Notes: generated by a model from the letters alone, not told the origin. A DNA stretch of 64,000 bases from an uncultured Paracoccaceae bacterium (GCA_937872465.1 CALMSR010000070.1:1-64000); one strand, 5' to 3'. Positions 39,452 to 48,607 are shown, counted from the first letter of the stretch. Translations and numbers: made by a program.

Positions 39452-39983
39452 GCACCCGCCCGGCGGCATCCATGTGCGGGCCTCCGGGCCCGACGACCTC
39501 GCCGCCATCCAGGCGATCTATGCGAAGCATGTGCTGACCGGGCTCGGCTCCTTCGAGGAGGCGCCCCCGGACGCCGCCGAAATGGCCCGCCGCCGCGCGG
39601 CGGTGATCGGCCTCGGGCTGCCCTGGCTGGTCGCGGAGCGGAACGGCAGATTGCTCGGCTATTGCTACGCCCATCCCTATCACACCCGCTCGGCCTATCG
39701 CTTCACGCTCGAGGACGCGATCTACATCGACCCCGAGGCGCGGCGCGGCGGCGTCGGCCGCGCGCTGCTCGGATCCCTGCTCGATGAGACCGCGCGCCTC
39801 GGCTACCGGCACATGATCGCCGTCATCGGCGACAGCGGCAACGCGGGCTCGATCGCGCTGCACGCGCGCGCCGGCTTCCGCATGGTCGGCACCCTCGAGG
39901 CCGTCGGCTTCAAGTTCGGGCGCTGGGTCGATGTCGTCCTGATGCAGCGCGACCTCGGCCCGCAGGCCAGTGCGGAAGCATGA
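39444..39983 (+). CDS. GNAT N-acetyltransferase (phosphinothricin acetyltransferase-like)
   Basis: 179 residues. ASGPDDLAAIQAIYAKHVLTG at the start and YIDPEARRGGVGRALLGSL (acetyl-CoA-binding motif A) then GNAGSIALHARAGFRMVGTL are typical of the Pat/Bar-like subfamily (YncA-type), which acetylate amino groups such as methionine sulfone. The gene overlaps hom by 8 bases, so it is in the same transcript. Substrate not determinable. The 39984-40238 gap holds no gene; a small hairpin lies at 40189-40204. Confidence 0.87.
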   Translation: MSEHPPGGIHVRASGPDDLAAIQAIYAKHVLTGLGSFEEAPPDAAEMARRRAAVIGLGLPWLVAERNGRLLGYCYAHPYHTRSAYRFTLEDAIYIDPEARRGGVGRALLGSLLDETARLGYRHMIAVIGDSGNAGSIALHARAGFRMVGTLEAVGFKFGRWVDVVLMQRDLGPQASAEA

Positions 39984-40238
39984 GCGAGACCGCGGGGACG
40001 ACGGTCGTCAGGATCGGCGCCACCGGGATCGGCAGGAAGACGCACCCGACCGGATGAAGGCGGCGCTCGCGGGAATGCCCTCCCGGGCGCGCCCTCGCGG
40101 ATGCCGCCCAGGGCCGGCGCCGCAAGTTCGGGCTCACAACGGCTCCACCATCCTCCTTGCCCCGCCCGCCGACGTTCGCCTAGATACGGGGGCGCACGCG
40201 CCCCGCATACGCCCGAAATCCGCAGAGAGGCCGACCCG

Positions 40239-41204
40239 ATGTCCGACGCCCAGATCTTCGCCGACCGCATGCTGTCCCTCGGCCTTGCGCGAGTCTCCGA
40301 ACAGGCGGCCATCGCCGCGGCCAAGCTGATCGGCTGCGGCGACGAGAAATCCGCCGACCAGGCCGCGGTGGACGCCATGCGCCGGCAGCTGAACCTGCTC
40401 GACATCCAGGGCGTCGTGGTGATCGGCGAGGGCGAGCGCGACGAGGCGCCGATGCTCTACATCGGCGAGGAGGTCGGCTCCGGCAACGGACCCGCCGTCG
40501 ACATCGCCCTCGACCCGCTCGAAGGCACGACGCTCACCGCCAAGGACATGCCCAACGCGCTGGCGGTCATCGCCATGGGGCCGCGCGGTTCGATGCTGCA
40601 CGCCCCCGACGTCTACATGGACAAGCTCGCCATCGGCCCGGGCTATCCGACGGATCTGCTCTCGCTCGACATGAGCCCGACCGAACGCATCGAGACCCTC
40701 GCCGAGGCCAAGGGCTCGCGGCCCGAAGGCGTCATGGTCTGCGTCCTGGAGCGCCCGCGCCACCAGGATCTGATCGCCGAGATCCGCGCCACCGGGGCGC
40801 GCATCCGGCTGATCACCGACGGCGACGTCGCCGGCGTCATCCACTGCGCCGAGGCTGCCAAGACCGGCATCGACATGTACATGGGCTCGGGCGGCGCCCC
40901 GGAGGGCGTGCTCGCCGCCGCCGCGCTGAAATGCATGGGCGGCCAGATGTGGGGGCGGCTGATCTTCCGCAACGACGACGAGCGCGCCCGCGCCCGCAAG
41001 GCCGGCATCGAGGATCAAGACCGCATCTACAGGCGCGACGACATGGTGACCCGGGACGTCATCTTCGCCGCCACCGGCGTCACCGACGGCTCGATCGTCA
41101 AGGGCGCGCGGCGCGACGGCGACTGGCTCGAGACCGAGACGATCCTGATGCGCTCGAAATCCGGCTCGGTCCGCCGGCTGCTCTACCGCCAGCACAACCA
41201 GTAG
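40239..41204 (+). CDS. glpX: Class II fructose-1,6-bisphosphatase
   Basis: 321 residues from ATG 40239. GEGERDEAPMLYIGEEVG and DPLEGTTLTAKDMPNAL are the metal- and phosphate-binding motifs of GlpX; MYMGSGGAPEGVLAAAALKCMGG is the substrate loop. It dephosphorylates FBP in gluconeogenesis or the Calvin cycle. Between hom and recJ, an order common in Rhodobacterales. Confidence 0.95.
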   Translation: MSDAQIFADRMLSLGLARVSEQAAIAAAKLIGCGDEKSADQAAVDAMRRQLNLLDIQGVVVIGEGERDEAPMLYIGEEVGSGNGPAVDIALDPLEGTTLTAKDMPNALAVIAMGPRGSMLHAPDVYMDKLAIGPGYPTDLLSLDMSPTERIETLAEAKGSRPEGVMVCVLERPRHQDLIAEIRATGARIRLITDGDVAGVIHCAEAAKTGIDMYMGSGGAPEGVLAAAALKCMGGQMWGRLIFRNDDERARARKAGIEDQDRIYRRDDMVTRDVIFAATGVTDGSIVKGARRDGDWLETETILMRSKSGSVRRLLYRQHNQ

Positions 41205-41210
41205 CCGGCG

Positions 41211-41501
41211 ATGCCGCGCGTCCGGCCCCGGAGCGAGAAGATCGCGATCGGCTTCATGATCGTCTGGCTCGTCTTCTGGTGCGCCGGCATCCTGATCGTT
41301 GTCTTCGGGCTCGGCGGGGCCGTGGCCAGCGGGGAACCGCTGGCCGTGCTGATGATGGCCGTCTGGCTCGCGGCGGCCGGCTTCGGCCTCTGGTCCGGCG
41401 GCCGCAAGCTCAGGCAATTGCTCATGCTGGGCGATGCCCCGCCGCGCGGAGCGGGCCGCCACGAATGGACCGGCGACATCACCGACCCGCCCGCGCGCTG
41501 A
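41211..41501 (+). CDS. Small two-TM membrane protein
   Basis: 96 residues; two hydrophobic helices (IGFMIVWLVFWCAGILIVVFGLGG and LAVLMMAVWLAAAGFGLWSGG) and a polar tail. Only 6 bases after glpX, so in its operon. Unknown function; coding status is supported by the two clean TM segments and the position. Confidence 0.65.
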   Translation: MPRVRPRSEKIAIGFMIVWLVFWCAGILIVVFGLGGAVASGEPLAVLMMAVWLAAAGFGLWSGGRKLRQLLMLGDAPPRGAGRHEWTGDITDPPAR

Positions 41502-41619
41502 AGGCTCACGATCAAGACCGCAGACCCTTGTCGGTTCGGCGCCGCGGGACCTACTTCCTCCCGACGCACCAGGAATTTCCGATCTGGCGCGCGAGGGCGG
41601 ATCGCGGCATCAGGAGCGC

Positions 41620-43368
41620 ATGGATTCGCCGGCCGCCTTTCTCGACGTGACCCGCTCCTACGGCGAGCGCCGCTGGACCGGCCCGGCCCCTGAGACCGAA
41701 CGGCTCGGCGCCGCCATCGCCCAGGCCACCGGACAGCCCGAGATCGTCGGCCGCGTTCTCGCCCGCCTCGGCGTGGCGCCCGGCGAGGCCGCGGGCTTTC
41801 TCGCGCCCTCGCTGCGCGAGCTGATGCCCGACCCCTCGCGGCTGCGCGACATGGACCGCGCCGCGGAGCGTTTCCTCGCCGCGGTGCGGCGGGAGGAGCG
41901 CATCGCGATCTTCGCCGATTACGACGTGGACGGCGGCGCGAGCGCGGCGCTTCTCCTGACCTGGCTGCGATCGCTCGGCCGGACCGCCACGCTCTACGTC
42001 CCCGACCGCATCGAGGAGGGCTATGGCCCGAACGTGCCGGCCATGCGCAGCCTCGGGGCCTGCCACGACCTGATCGTCTGCGTCGATTGCGGGACGCTCA
42101 GCCACGAACCCATCGCCGCCGCAGGCTGCGACGTGATCGTGCTCGACCACCATCTCGGCGGCGAGACGCTGCCGCCGGCGCGCGCGGTGGTCAATCCCAA
42201 CCGACAGGACGAGGACGGCGTGCTCGGCCATCTCTGTGCCGCGGGCGTGACCTTCCTCTTTCTCGTCGCGGTGAACCGGCTGATGCGGCGCGAGGGCGGC
42301 GAGGGTCCCGACCTGCTCGGCCTGCTCGATCTCGTGGCGCTCGCCACCGTTGCCGATGTCGCGCCGCTCCTCGGGCTCAACCGCGCCTTCGTCCGCCAGG
42401 GCCTCACGGTGATGCGGGCGCGCGGCCGTCCCGGCATCGCGGCGCTCGCCGCGGCGGCGGGCATGACCGGCGCGCCGGATGCCTTCGCGCTCGGCTTCCT
42501 GCTCGGGCCGCGCATCAATGCCGGCGGGCGGATCGGCGCGGCCGATCTCGGCGCGCGGCTGCTCGCGACCGAAGACCCGCACGAGGCCGCGGCGCTCGCC
42601 CAGAAGCTCGACCGGCTGAACGCCGAGCGGCGCGAGATCGAGGCCGGCGTGCTCGCGGCGGCCGAGGCCCAGGCGGCGGCGCGCGGCGGCGCGTCGCTGG
42701 TCTGGGCGGCGGGCGAGGGCTGGCATCCCGGCGTGGTCGGCATCGTCGCGGCCCGGCTCAAGGAGAAATTCTCCCGGCCGGCGGTGGTGATCGGCTTCGA
42801 CGGCGCCGAGGGCAAGGGCTCGGGCCGGTCGGTCGCCGGGGTCGATCTCGGCGCCGCCGTCGCCAGGCTGGCGCGGGAGGGGCTGATCGCGCGCGGCGGA
42901 GGGCACCGCATGGCGGCGGGCCTCGGCCTGGCGCGGGAAAGCCTCGAGCCGGCCATGGCGCGGCTCGCCGAGCTGCTCGCCGCCGCCGGCGCCGATGCGT
43001 CCACAAGCGCCAGCCTCGCCCTCGACGGCGTGATCGGACCGGGCGGCGCGACGGTCGAGCTCGCCGAGCGCATCGCCGCCGCCGGCCCCTTCGGCGCCGG
43101 TGCACCGGCCCCGCGCCTCGCCATGGCGCGCAGCCGGATCGTCCGGACCCGACGCGTCGGCGAGACCCATCTCGCGCTGACCCTCGCCGACGAGGCCGGC
43201 GCCCGGGCCGAGGCCATCGCCTTCCGCGCCTTCGCGGGCGAGCTCGGCCCGCGCCTCCTGGCACGGCGCGATGCGCCGGTCCATGTGGCGGGGCGGCTGG
43301 AGCGGGACGAATGGGCCGGGCGCCTGCGCGCGAAACTGCATGTGGAGGATGCCGCGGACGCGTCCTGA
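41620..43368 (+). CDS. recJ: Single-stranded-DNA-specific exonuclease RecJ
   Basis: 582 residues from ATG 41620, with AGGAG just upstream. Motif I IFADYDVDGGASAALL (about 97-112), VCVDCGT, DHH motif VLDHHLGGE (about 173-181), GPRINAGGR, and the DHHA1 motif GGGHRMAAGL (about 427-436) plus a C-terminal OB fold. A 5'-3' ssDNA exonuclease in recombination and mismatch repair. Frame overlaps nothing; the tRNA-Glu pair follows at 43425. Confidence 0.95.
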   Translation: MDSPAAFLDVTRSYGERRWTGPAPETERLGAAIAQATGQPEIVGRVLARLGVAPGEAAGFLAPSLRELMPDPSRLRDMDRAAERFLAAVRREERIAIFADYDVDGGASAALLLTWLRSLGRTATLYVPDRIEEGYGPNVPAMRSLGACHDLIVCVDCGTLSHEPIAAAGCDVIVLDHHLGGETLPPARAVVNPNRQDEDGVLGHLCAAGVTFLFLVAVNRLMRREGGEGPDLLGLLDLVALATVADVAPLLGLNRAFVRQGLTVMRARGRPGIAALAAAAGMTGAPDAFALGFLLGPRINAGGRIGAADLGARLLATEDPHEAAALAQKLDRLNAERREIEAGVLAAAEAQAAARGGASLVWAAGEGWHPGVVGIVAARLKEKFSRPAVVIGFDGAEGKGSGRSVAGVDLGAAVARLAREGLIARGGGHRMAAGLGLARESLEPAMARLAELLAAAGADASTSASLALDGVIGPGGATVELAERIAAAGPFGAGAPAPRLAMARSRIVRTRRVGETHLALTLADEAGARAEAIAFRAFAGELGPRLLARRDAPVHVAGRLERDEWAGRLRAKLHVEDAADAS

Positions 43369-43385
43369 ACCGGCGATATTGCGGC

Positions 43386-43414
43386 TTGATCCGCCGGGAA
43401 CGCGACGATACATA
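43386..43414 (+). promoter_or_regulatory. Candidate promoter of the tRNA-Glu genes
   Basis: TTGATC (43386-43391) and TACATA (43409-43414) with a 17-base spacer; the mature tRNA begins 11 bases after the -10. Lies right after the recJ stop. Confidence 0.4.
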
Positions 43415-43424
43415 GCGCCGCGAT

Positions 43425-43499
43425 GCACCCTTCGTCTATCGGTTAGGACGTCAGATTTTCAATCTGAAAAGACGGGTTCGACTCCCGTAGGGTGTACCA
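43425..43499 (+). tRNA. tRNA-Glu (UUC)
   Basis: 75 bases including the encoded CCA. Acceptor GCACCCT pairs with AGGGTGT; anticodon stem TCAGA/TCTGA carries loop TTTTCAA with anticodon TTC; T-arm has GGTTCGACTCC. D-loop contains GGTTAGGAC. Reads GAA (and GAG by wobble). Confidence 0.95.
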
Positions 43500-43535
43500 C
43501 GGTTCCGTGCTAGGGTGCGGGTCCGGCAAGGCCAT

Positions 43536-43610
43536 GGCTCCTTCGTCTATCGGTTAGGACGCCAGATTCTCAATCTGGAAAGACGGGTTCGACTCCCGTA
43601 GGAGCTGCCA
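43536..43610 (+). tRNA. tRNA-Glu (CUC)
   Basis: 75 bases with encoded CCA. Acceptor GGCTCCT/AGGAGCT; anticodon stem CCAGA/TCTGG with loop TTCTCAA, anticodon CTC. The D- and T-arms are identical to those of the tRNA 36 bases upstream; they differ in the acceptor, anticodon arm and discriminator base (G instead of A). Probably one transcript with the first. Confidence 0.95.
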
Positions 43611-43627
43611 AGGCCGGGAACCGGCCT
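43611..43627 (+). terminator. Terminator of the tRNA-Glu pair
   Basis: AGGCCGG and CCGGCCT form a 7-bp stem with a GAA loop, starting the base after the CCA end. A CGCCTTG tail follows. From 43628 to 43943 (about 315 bases) there is no supportable gene, only an AT-richer patch around 43815-43860 that may be the murI promoter. Confidence 0.6.
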
Positions 43628-43943
43628 CGCCTTGCCGGAAGCGGGGCGCGCCCGGCCTGCCGACGGGCAGCCGCCCGCAATGCGACGATCGCGGAAGTGG
43701 TCCCAAGGCGCATCCCTGCGCCCCGACGGAACCGGTGTCGCAACGGCGCCACTGCCGCCGGAAACGCGCGGCCGCCCGCATTCGCCCCTGTTCCGGAGAG
43801 CTGCGAGATGCTAGAATTCGGGGCAGGAAAAAGAGTTAACGTGCTTGTACTTGTCCGGCGGTCCTGTCAGATGTCCCAGCCTCGTCACCCCGTCCCCCAC
43901 CCGGCCCTTCGGCCATGCCCCGGCGCCGCCCGGAGAGGTCGCG

Positions 43944-44813
43944 ATGCGCGACCTTGAACTGCCCTCTGCCGGCACGGAGCCGGATGCCTGTCCCGGCGGC
44001 CCGATCGGGGTCTTCGACAGCGGGCTCGGCGGCCTGACGGTGCTCGAGGCCTTCCGCCGCCGGCTGCCCGACCAGGATTTCATCTATTTCGGCGACAACG
44101 CCCATGCCCCCTACGGCGTGAAATCCCCGGGCGAGGTCTACAGGCTCACCGTCGCCGGCGTGCAGCGGCTCTTCGACGAGGGATGCCGCCTGGTGATCCT
44201 CGCCTGCAATACCGCCTCGGCCGTGGCGCTGCACGATCTTCAGGTCGACTGGCTCGACGCGGCGCAGCACCGCGTGCTCGGCGTCTTCGTCCCGATCATC
44301 GAGCATCTCACCCGGCGCGACTGGGGCGACAATTCCGTCCCGACCCATACCGGCCTGCACGATGTCGCGCTCTTCGCGACGCCGGCGACGGTGATCTCGG
44401 GGGCCTTCCCGCGCGAGCTGCGCTTCCGCGCCCGCGACGTCACCGTGGTGCCGCAGGCCTGCGCCGGCCTCGTCGAGGCGATCGAGGCCGGCGACATGGA
44501 AGCCGCCGCGGGCCTCGTCGAATCGCATGTGGCCCAGCTGCTCGCACGCCTGCCCCGGCCGCAATCGGCGGTGCTCGGCTGCACCCATTACCCGCTGGTC
44601 GAAGGCCATTTCCGCGCGGCCCTGCCGCCGGAGACCACGCTGGTCTCGCAGCCGGCGCTGACGGCCGCCAGCCTCGCCGACTATCTCGACCGCCATCGCC
44701 GCTTCCGCGGCGGCAGCGGGCGGGTGCGCTACCTCACCTCCGGCGATCCCGGGGCGATCGGCGAGCGCGCCGAGATCTTCACCGGCCATCCCCTGCCCTT
44801 CCACGGCATCTGA
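43944..44813 (+). CDS. murI: Glutamate racemase
   Basis: 289 residues from ATG 43944 (GGAGAGG 6 bases upstream). GVFDSGLGGLTVLEAF at the N-terminus, catalytic Cys88 in LACNTAS and Cys213 in GCTHYP, with YFGDNAHAPYG between. It makes D-glutamate for peptidoglycan. The first ~15 residues before GPIGVFDSG are variable in length in the family. Confidence 0.95.
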   Translation: MRDLELPSAGTEPDACPGGPIGVFDSGLGGLTVLEAFRRRLPDQDFIYFGDNAHAPYGVKSPGEVYRLTVAGVQRLFDEGCRLVILACNTASAVALHDLQVDWLDAAQHRVLGVFVPIIEHLTRRDWGDNSVPTHTGLHDVALFATPATVISGAFPRELRFRARDVTVVPQACAGLVEAIEAGDMEAAAGLVESHVAQLLARLPRPQSAVLGCTHYPLVEGHFRAALPPETTLVSQPALTAASLADYLDRHRRFRGGSGRVRYLTSGDPGAIGERAEIFTGHPLPFHGI

Positions 44814-44912
44814 CGGCGCGCAGGCCCCGGGCCGGAACGCGACCCCCGGCCGATTGATCCCGCCGGGGCTTTCGCCTAAACCTGCGCCCGACCGGGATGG
44901 GAGGGCCGGGAG

Positions 44913-45944
44913 ATGCAGCAGGTCTTCGACATCGCCATCCTCGGCGCCAGCGGCTACACGGGCGCGGAACTCGTCCGCCTGATCGCGACGCATCCCTTCC
45001 TGCGCATCGCCGCGCTCTCGGCCGACCGCAAGGCGGGCATGAGCATGGGCGAGGTCTTCCCGCATCTGCGCCACCTCGACCTGCCGCCGCTCCAGCCGAT
45101 CGGGGCGGTGGATTTCGCCGCCATCGACCTCGTCTTCTGCGCCCTGCCCCATGCCACGAGCCAGGAGGTGATCGCGGGCCTGCCGCGGAGCCTCAGGATC
45201 GTCGACCTCTCCGCCGATTTCCGGCTGCGCGACCCGGAGGTCTACGCCCGCTGGTACGGCCACGAGCACCGGGCGCTCGACCTGCAGGCCGAGGCGGTCT
45301 ACGGCCTGACCGAGTTCTACCGCGACGAGATCCGCTCGGCGCGGCTCGTGGCCGGCACCGGCTGCAACGCGGCGACCGGCATCTACGGCATCCTGCCGCT
45401 GCTCAGCGCCGGCGTGATCGACCCCGACGAGATCATCATCGACCTCGCCACCGGCGTCTCCGGCGCGGGACGCGGGGCCAAGGAGGGCATGCTGCATTCG
45501 GAGGTCTCCGAAGGCTACCATGCCTACAACGTCGCCAAGCACCGCCATCTCGCGGAATTCGACCAGGAGTTCAGCCGCGCCGCCGGCCGCCCCGTCGCGG
45601 TGACCTTCACACCGCATCTCCTGCCGCAGAACCGCGGCATCCTCGCCACGATCTACCTCCGCGGCGAGGCCGAAGCGATCCACGCCGCGCTGGCCTCGGC
45701 CTACGAGGCCGAGCCCTTCGTCGTGGTCCTCCCGCTCGGCGAGGCGCCGGCGACCCGGCACGTGCGCGGCTCGAACTTCGTGCATCTCGGCGTGATCGCC
45801 GACCGCCGGCCCGGCCGCGCCATGGTCTTCTCGACCCTCGACAATCTCGCCAAGGGCTCCTCGGGCCAGGCCCTGCAGAACGCCAACCTCATGCTCGGCC
45901 TGCCGGAGACGGCGGGACTGATGGCCGCGCCGCTCTTCCCGTGA
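44913..45944 (+). CDS. argC: N-acetyl-gamma-glutamyl-phosphate reductase
   Basis: 343 residues. NADP-binding ILGASGYTGAELVRL near the start, active-site Cys151 in GTGCNAATG, ALPHATSQ and SADFRLRD. Third step of arginine synthesis. Its stop shares bases with the GTG start of the YihY gene (GTGA), so translation is coupled; from here the operon runs through yihY-like and ccmE. Confidence 0.95.
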   Translation: MQQVFDIAILGASGYTGAELVRLIATHPFLRIAALSADRKAGMSMGEVFPHLRHLDLPPLQPIGAVDFAAIDLVFCALPHATSQEVIAGLPRSLRIVDLSADFRLRDPEVYARWYGHEHRALDLQAEAVYGLTEFYRDEIRSARLVAGTGCNAATGIYGILPLLSAGVIDPDEIIIDLATGVSGAGRGAKEGMLHSEVSEGYHAYNVAKHRHLAEFDQEFSRAAGRPVAVTFTPHLLPQNRGILATIYLRGEAEAIHAALASAYEAEPFVVVLPLGEAPATRHVRGSNFVHLGVIADRRPGRAMVFSTLDNLAKGSSGQALQNANLMLGLPETAGLMAAPLFP

Positions 45945-46822
45945 CGGGTCCAGGACGCCTCTTCGGGATCCTCTGGACCGCCTTCGACGGGTTCAACCGC
46001 AACGACGGCTCGCCCATGGCCGGCTACATCGCCTTCTCCGGGCTCTTGTCGCTGTTTCCCTTCCTGATCTTCTGCGCCACGCTGACCGGCATCCTGCTCG
46101 GCCCGGACGAATCCGACCGCATCATCGACGCCCTCTTCGAGATCGCCCCGCAGCACGTCGCCCTGACGCTGGAGCCGGTCGTGAGCGAAGTGCTCAACAA
46201 GCAGAGCGGCGAGGTGCTCACCCTCTCGGCGCTCTTCGCGATCTGGGTCGCCTCGAACGCGGTCGAGGCCTTCCGCCTCGCCTTCGACCGCGCCTATGCG
46301 GTGGACGACCCGCGCAACTTCTTCCAGAACCGGGCGCTCGCGATCTCGCTGGTGTTCCTCGGCGCCATGGTGGCGGTCCTGCTCGGCGTCTCGATCATCT
46401 TCAGCCCGATCCTCCTGCATCTGCTGCGCAGCGTCGCGCTGGTGCCGATCCCGCCCGCGGCTGGATACATCACCTACGGCTTCGGCATCGTGGTCTTCCT
46501 GAGCTTCATCCTGGTGATGCACCGCACCCTGCCGGGGCGCAGCATGCGCGGCACGCATCTCTGGCCCGGCGCGCTGACGACCACCGTTCTCTGGGTGATC
46601 CTGGCCAGCGGCTTCACCATCTACCTCAGCTTCACGCCCACCTATACCGTGACCTACGGCACGCTGGCCGGGGTGATCATCACGCTGATGTTCTTCTATC
46701 TCACCGGGGCGACGATTATATACGGCGCGGAAGTCAATGCGGCGCTCGATCGGACGGTGCGGGAGGAGAACGCCCGCATCCTCGCCCGGTCGGAGATGGG
46801 GGCGACATGGCGATGGGATTGA
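45941..46822 (+). CDS. YihY/UPF0761-family inner membrane protein
   Basis: 293 residues from GTG 45941 in the GTGA overlap with argC. Six TM helices expected for the RNase BN-like/YihY family: GYIAFSGLLSLFPFLIFCATLTGILLG near the start, AIWVASNAVEAFRLAFDRAY with the family's NA.. motif, and LMFFYLTGATIIYGAEVNAALD at the end. Despite an old name it is not a nuclease; function unknown. Overlaps ccmE by 16 bases. Confidence 0.88.
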   Translation: MTGPGRLFGILWTAFDGFNRNDGSPMAGYIAFSGLLSLFPFLIFCATLTGILLGPDESDRIIDALFEIAPQHVALTLEPVVSEVLNKQSGEVLTLSALFAIWVASNAVEAFRLAFDRAYAVDDPRNFFQNRALAISLVFLGAMVAVLLGVSIIFSPILLHLLRSVALVPIPPAAGYITYGFGIVVFLSFILVMHRTLPGRSMRGTHLWPGALTTTVLWVILASGFTIYLSFTPTYTVTYGTLAGVIITLMFFYLTGATIIYGAEVNAALDRTVREENARILARSEMGATWRWD

Positions 46823-47274
46823 AGAAGCGGCGGCGCATCCGGCTGATCGCCGCGGGGGCGGTCCTGCTCGTCGCCGCCACCGCGCTCATGGGCTACGGGC
46901 TGCGCGACGGCATCGAATTCTTCCGCAGCCCCAGCCAGATGACGGAACATCCCCCCCGCGAGGGCGAGCGCTTCCGCCTCGGCGGCCTCGTCGAGGAGGG
47001 CAGCGTGCTGCGCGGGGCCGGTGAGGAGATCAGCTTCACCGTCACCGACGGCGGCGCCAGCCAGCCGGTGGTCTATTCCGGCATCCTGCCCGACCTCTTC
47101 CGCGAGGGTCAGGGGGTGATCGCCACCGGGCGCATGGAGAACGGAACCTTCGTGGCCACCGAGGTCCTCGCCCGCCACGACGAGAGCTACATGCCCAAGG
47201 AGGTCGCCGAGGCGCTCAAGGAACAGGGCGTGTTCCGCTACGGCGGCGGCGTCGACCCGGAGCCGGGCAGCTAG
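46807..47274 (+). CDS. ccmE: Cytochrome c maturation protein CcmE
   Basis: 155 residues. Single N-terminal TM (LIAAGAVLLVAATALMGYGL) then an OB-fold periplasmic domain; His124 in ARHDESYMPKE is the residue that covalently carries heme, followed by the conserved Tyr. It delivers heme to CcmF/CcmH for apocytochrome c attachment. The ATG at 46807 overlaps the previous gene; ATG 46813 is possible. CcmF and CcmH lie at 49994-52451, after an inserted lysis module. Confidence 0.93.
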   Translation: MAMGLKKRRRIRLIAAGAVLLVAATALMGYGLRDGIEFFRSPSQMTEHPPREGERFRLGGLVEEGSVLRGAGEEISFTVTDGGASQPVVYSGILPDLFREGQGVIATGRMENGTFVATEVLARHDESYMPKEVAEALKEQGVFRYGGGVDPEPGS

Positions 47275-47381
47275 CGCGCCGGGTGGCGCCGTCCTTCGCG
47301 CCGCCCCGCCGGTCAATCAAATTTTAGCGCAATTGTGCCAGTCTCCGCCGGTCTTCACCAGATCGATAGGAGTTGGCGGAC

Positions 47382-47993
47382 ATGCACTCGGTTGAGAGCA
47401 TCGCGGCGGATATCGTGCGCCGCGAAGGGGGATTCGTGAACGACCCCGACGATCCGGGCGGCGCGACCAAGCACGGCGTGACCATCCATACCATGCGCCG
47501 GCTGGGCATGGATCTGAACGGCGACGGCATCGTCGATACCGTGGACGTGCGCGGCCTGACGCCGGACAAGGCCGCGGAGATCTACGTGCGCCACTATTTC
47601 CGTGAGCCGAGGATCGACCTGCTGCCGGCGCCGCTGCACGCCAGCGTCTTCGACATGCAGGTGAACGCCGGCAACAACGCGATCCGCATCCTGCAGCGCC
47701 TGCTCGCGGCCTTCGGCATCGCGGTCAAGGACGACGGCGCCATCGGCCCGCTCACCGCGCGCGCCGCGGCCCGGGCCATGGATCTCGCACCGGATCACCT
47801 TGTGGACGCCTACGGCATCGCCCGGCGCAACTACTATTACCGCATCGGCGACCTGCGCCCGGCGAGCCGGAAATACGCGCGCCGCCGGGACGGCGGCAAG
47901 GGCGGCTGGATCATCCGCGCCGAGGAATTCGTCGCGGAACGCTTCCGCTTCACCAGAGCCGAGCACGACGCGAGGGTGGCATCATGGGGCTGA
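47382..47993 (+). CDS. GH108 endolysin (muramidase), gene-transfer-agent release type
   Basis: 203 residues from ATG 47382 (AGGAG 9 bases upstream); a TTG three codons earlier is less likely. RREGGFVNDPDDPGGATKHGVT with catalytic Glu15 is the glycoside hydrolase 108 signature, and LHASVFDMQVNAGNNAIRILQRLL plus DGAIGPLTARAA is the C-terminal PG-binding-like part. It cleaves peptidoglycan. No signal peptide, so it needs the holin encoded next. In Rhodobacter such a pair, outside the main capsid cluster, releases GTA particles. Confidence 0.9.
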   Translation: MHSVESIAADIVRREGGFVNDPDDPGGATKHGVTIHTMRRLGMDLNGDGIVDTVDVRGLTPDKAAEIYVRHYFREPRIDLLPAPLHASVFDMQVNAGNNAIRILQRLLAAFGIAVKDDGAIGPLTARAAARAMDLAPDHLVDAYGIARRNYYYRIGDLRPASRKYARRRDGGKGGWIIRAEEFVAERFRFTRAEHDARVASWG

Positions 47994-48562
47994 TGGGACA
48001 GATCTTCGGCATGGGCAGCGCCGCGAAACAGATCGGCGAGGCGGTCGGCGGCGTCGCCGAGGTCTTCGTGGGCAATCGCGCCGAGCGCGACGCCGCCGCC
48101 GCGGCGCAGATCGCCGGCGCCGTCAGCCAGTTCGAGGGCGAGTTCGCTTCGGCCGGCGCGCTCTGGTTCGACCGCTTCGTCAACGGGCTGAACCGCCTGC
48201 CGCGGCCGATGCTGGCGCTCGGCACGCTCGGCCTCTTCGCCTATGCCATGGCCGAGCCGGCCGGATTCTCCACGCGCATGCAGGGCCTCGGCCTGGTGCC
48301 CGAGCCGCTCTGGTGGCTCCTGGGCGCGATCGTCTCCTTCTATTTCGGGGCGCGGGAGCTGCACCACCAGCGCACGCGGACCGCCGTCACCCTGGCGCGG
48401 GCCGCCACCGCCGCGGTCAGGTCCGCGGAGCCTGCCCCGGCCGCGACCGCCCTCGCCATGCCGCTGCTGGCGCCGGAGACGAAACCCGCGGTCTCGGAAG
48501 CACGCGCGGAGGATCCGGATTTCAACGCCGCCGTCGAGGAATGGCGCCGCCTCCAAGCCTGA
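47984..48562 (+). CDS. Holin of the GTA-release 3TM family
   Basis: 192 residues, overlapping the endolysin gene by 10 bases. Amphipathic N-terminus (SAAKQIGEAVGGVAEVFVG), FVNGLNRLPRPMLALGTLGLFAYAM with a TM segment at about 69-87, and LWWLLGAIVSFYFGARELHH with another at about 104-122; Ala/Pro-rich tail. This layout matches the GTA_holin_3TM family. It would form the membrane lesion that lets the upstream muramidase reach the wall. Confidence 0.87.
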   Translation: MGLMGQIFGMGSAAKQIGEAVGGVAEVFVGNRAERDAAAAAQIAGAVSQFEGEFASAGALWFDRFVNGLNRLPRPMLALGTLGLFAYAMAEPAGFSTRMQGLGLVPEPLWWLLGAIVSFYFGARELHHQRTRTAVTLARAATAAVRSAEPAPAATALAMPLLAPETKPAVSEARAEDPDFNAAVEEWRRLQA

Positions 48563-48585
48563 ACCCGACCCCGCGCGGGAAAGGG

Positions 48586-48607
48586 GCCGGCGGCGATGGC
48601 CGCCGGC
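48586..48607 (+). terminator. Hairpin after the holin gene
   Basis: GCCGGCGGC and GCCGCCGGC make a perfect 9-bp stem around GATG, 23 bases past the holin stop, followed by ATTAGG. It probably ends the endolysin-holin transcript. Confidence 0.5.

Noticed and set aside
40189..40204. Hairpin GGGGCG-CACG-CGCCCC before glpX
   Set aside because: A short 6-bp stem in very GC-rich DNA with no U-tract and no clear role; similar stems arise often by chance.
47300..47345. AT-rich TTTTAGCGCAATTG patch before the endolysin as a CtrA site
   Set aside because: It does not fit TTAA-N7-TTAA at both half sites, so I do not call it, though it is a good spot to inspect for GTA-type control.
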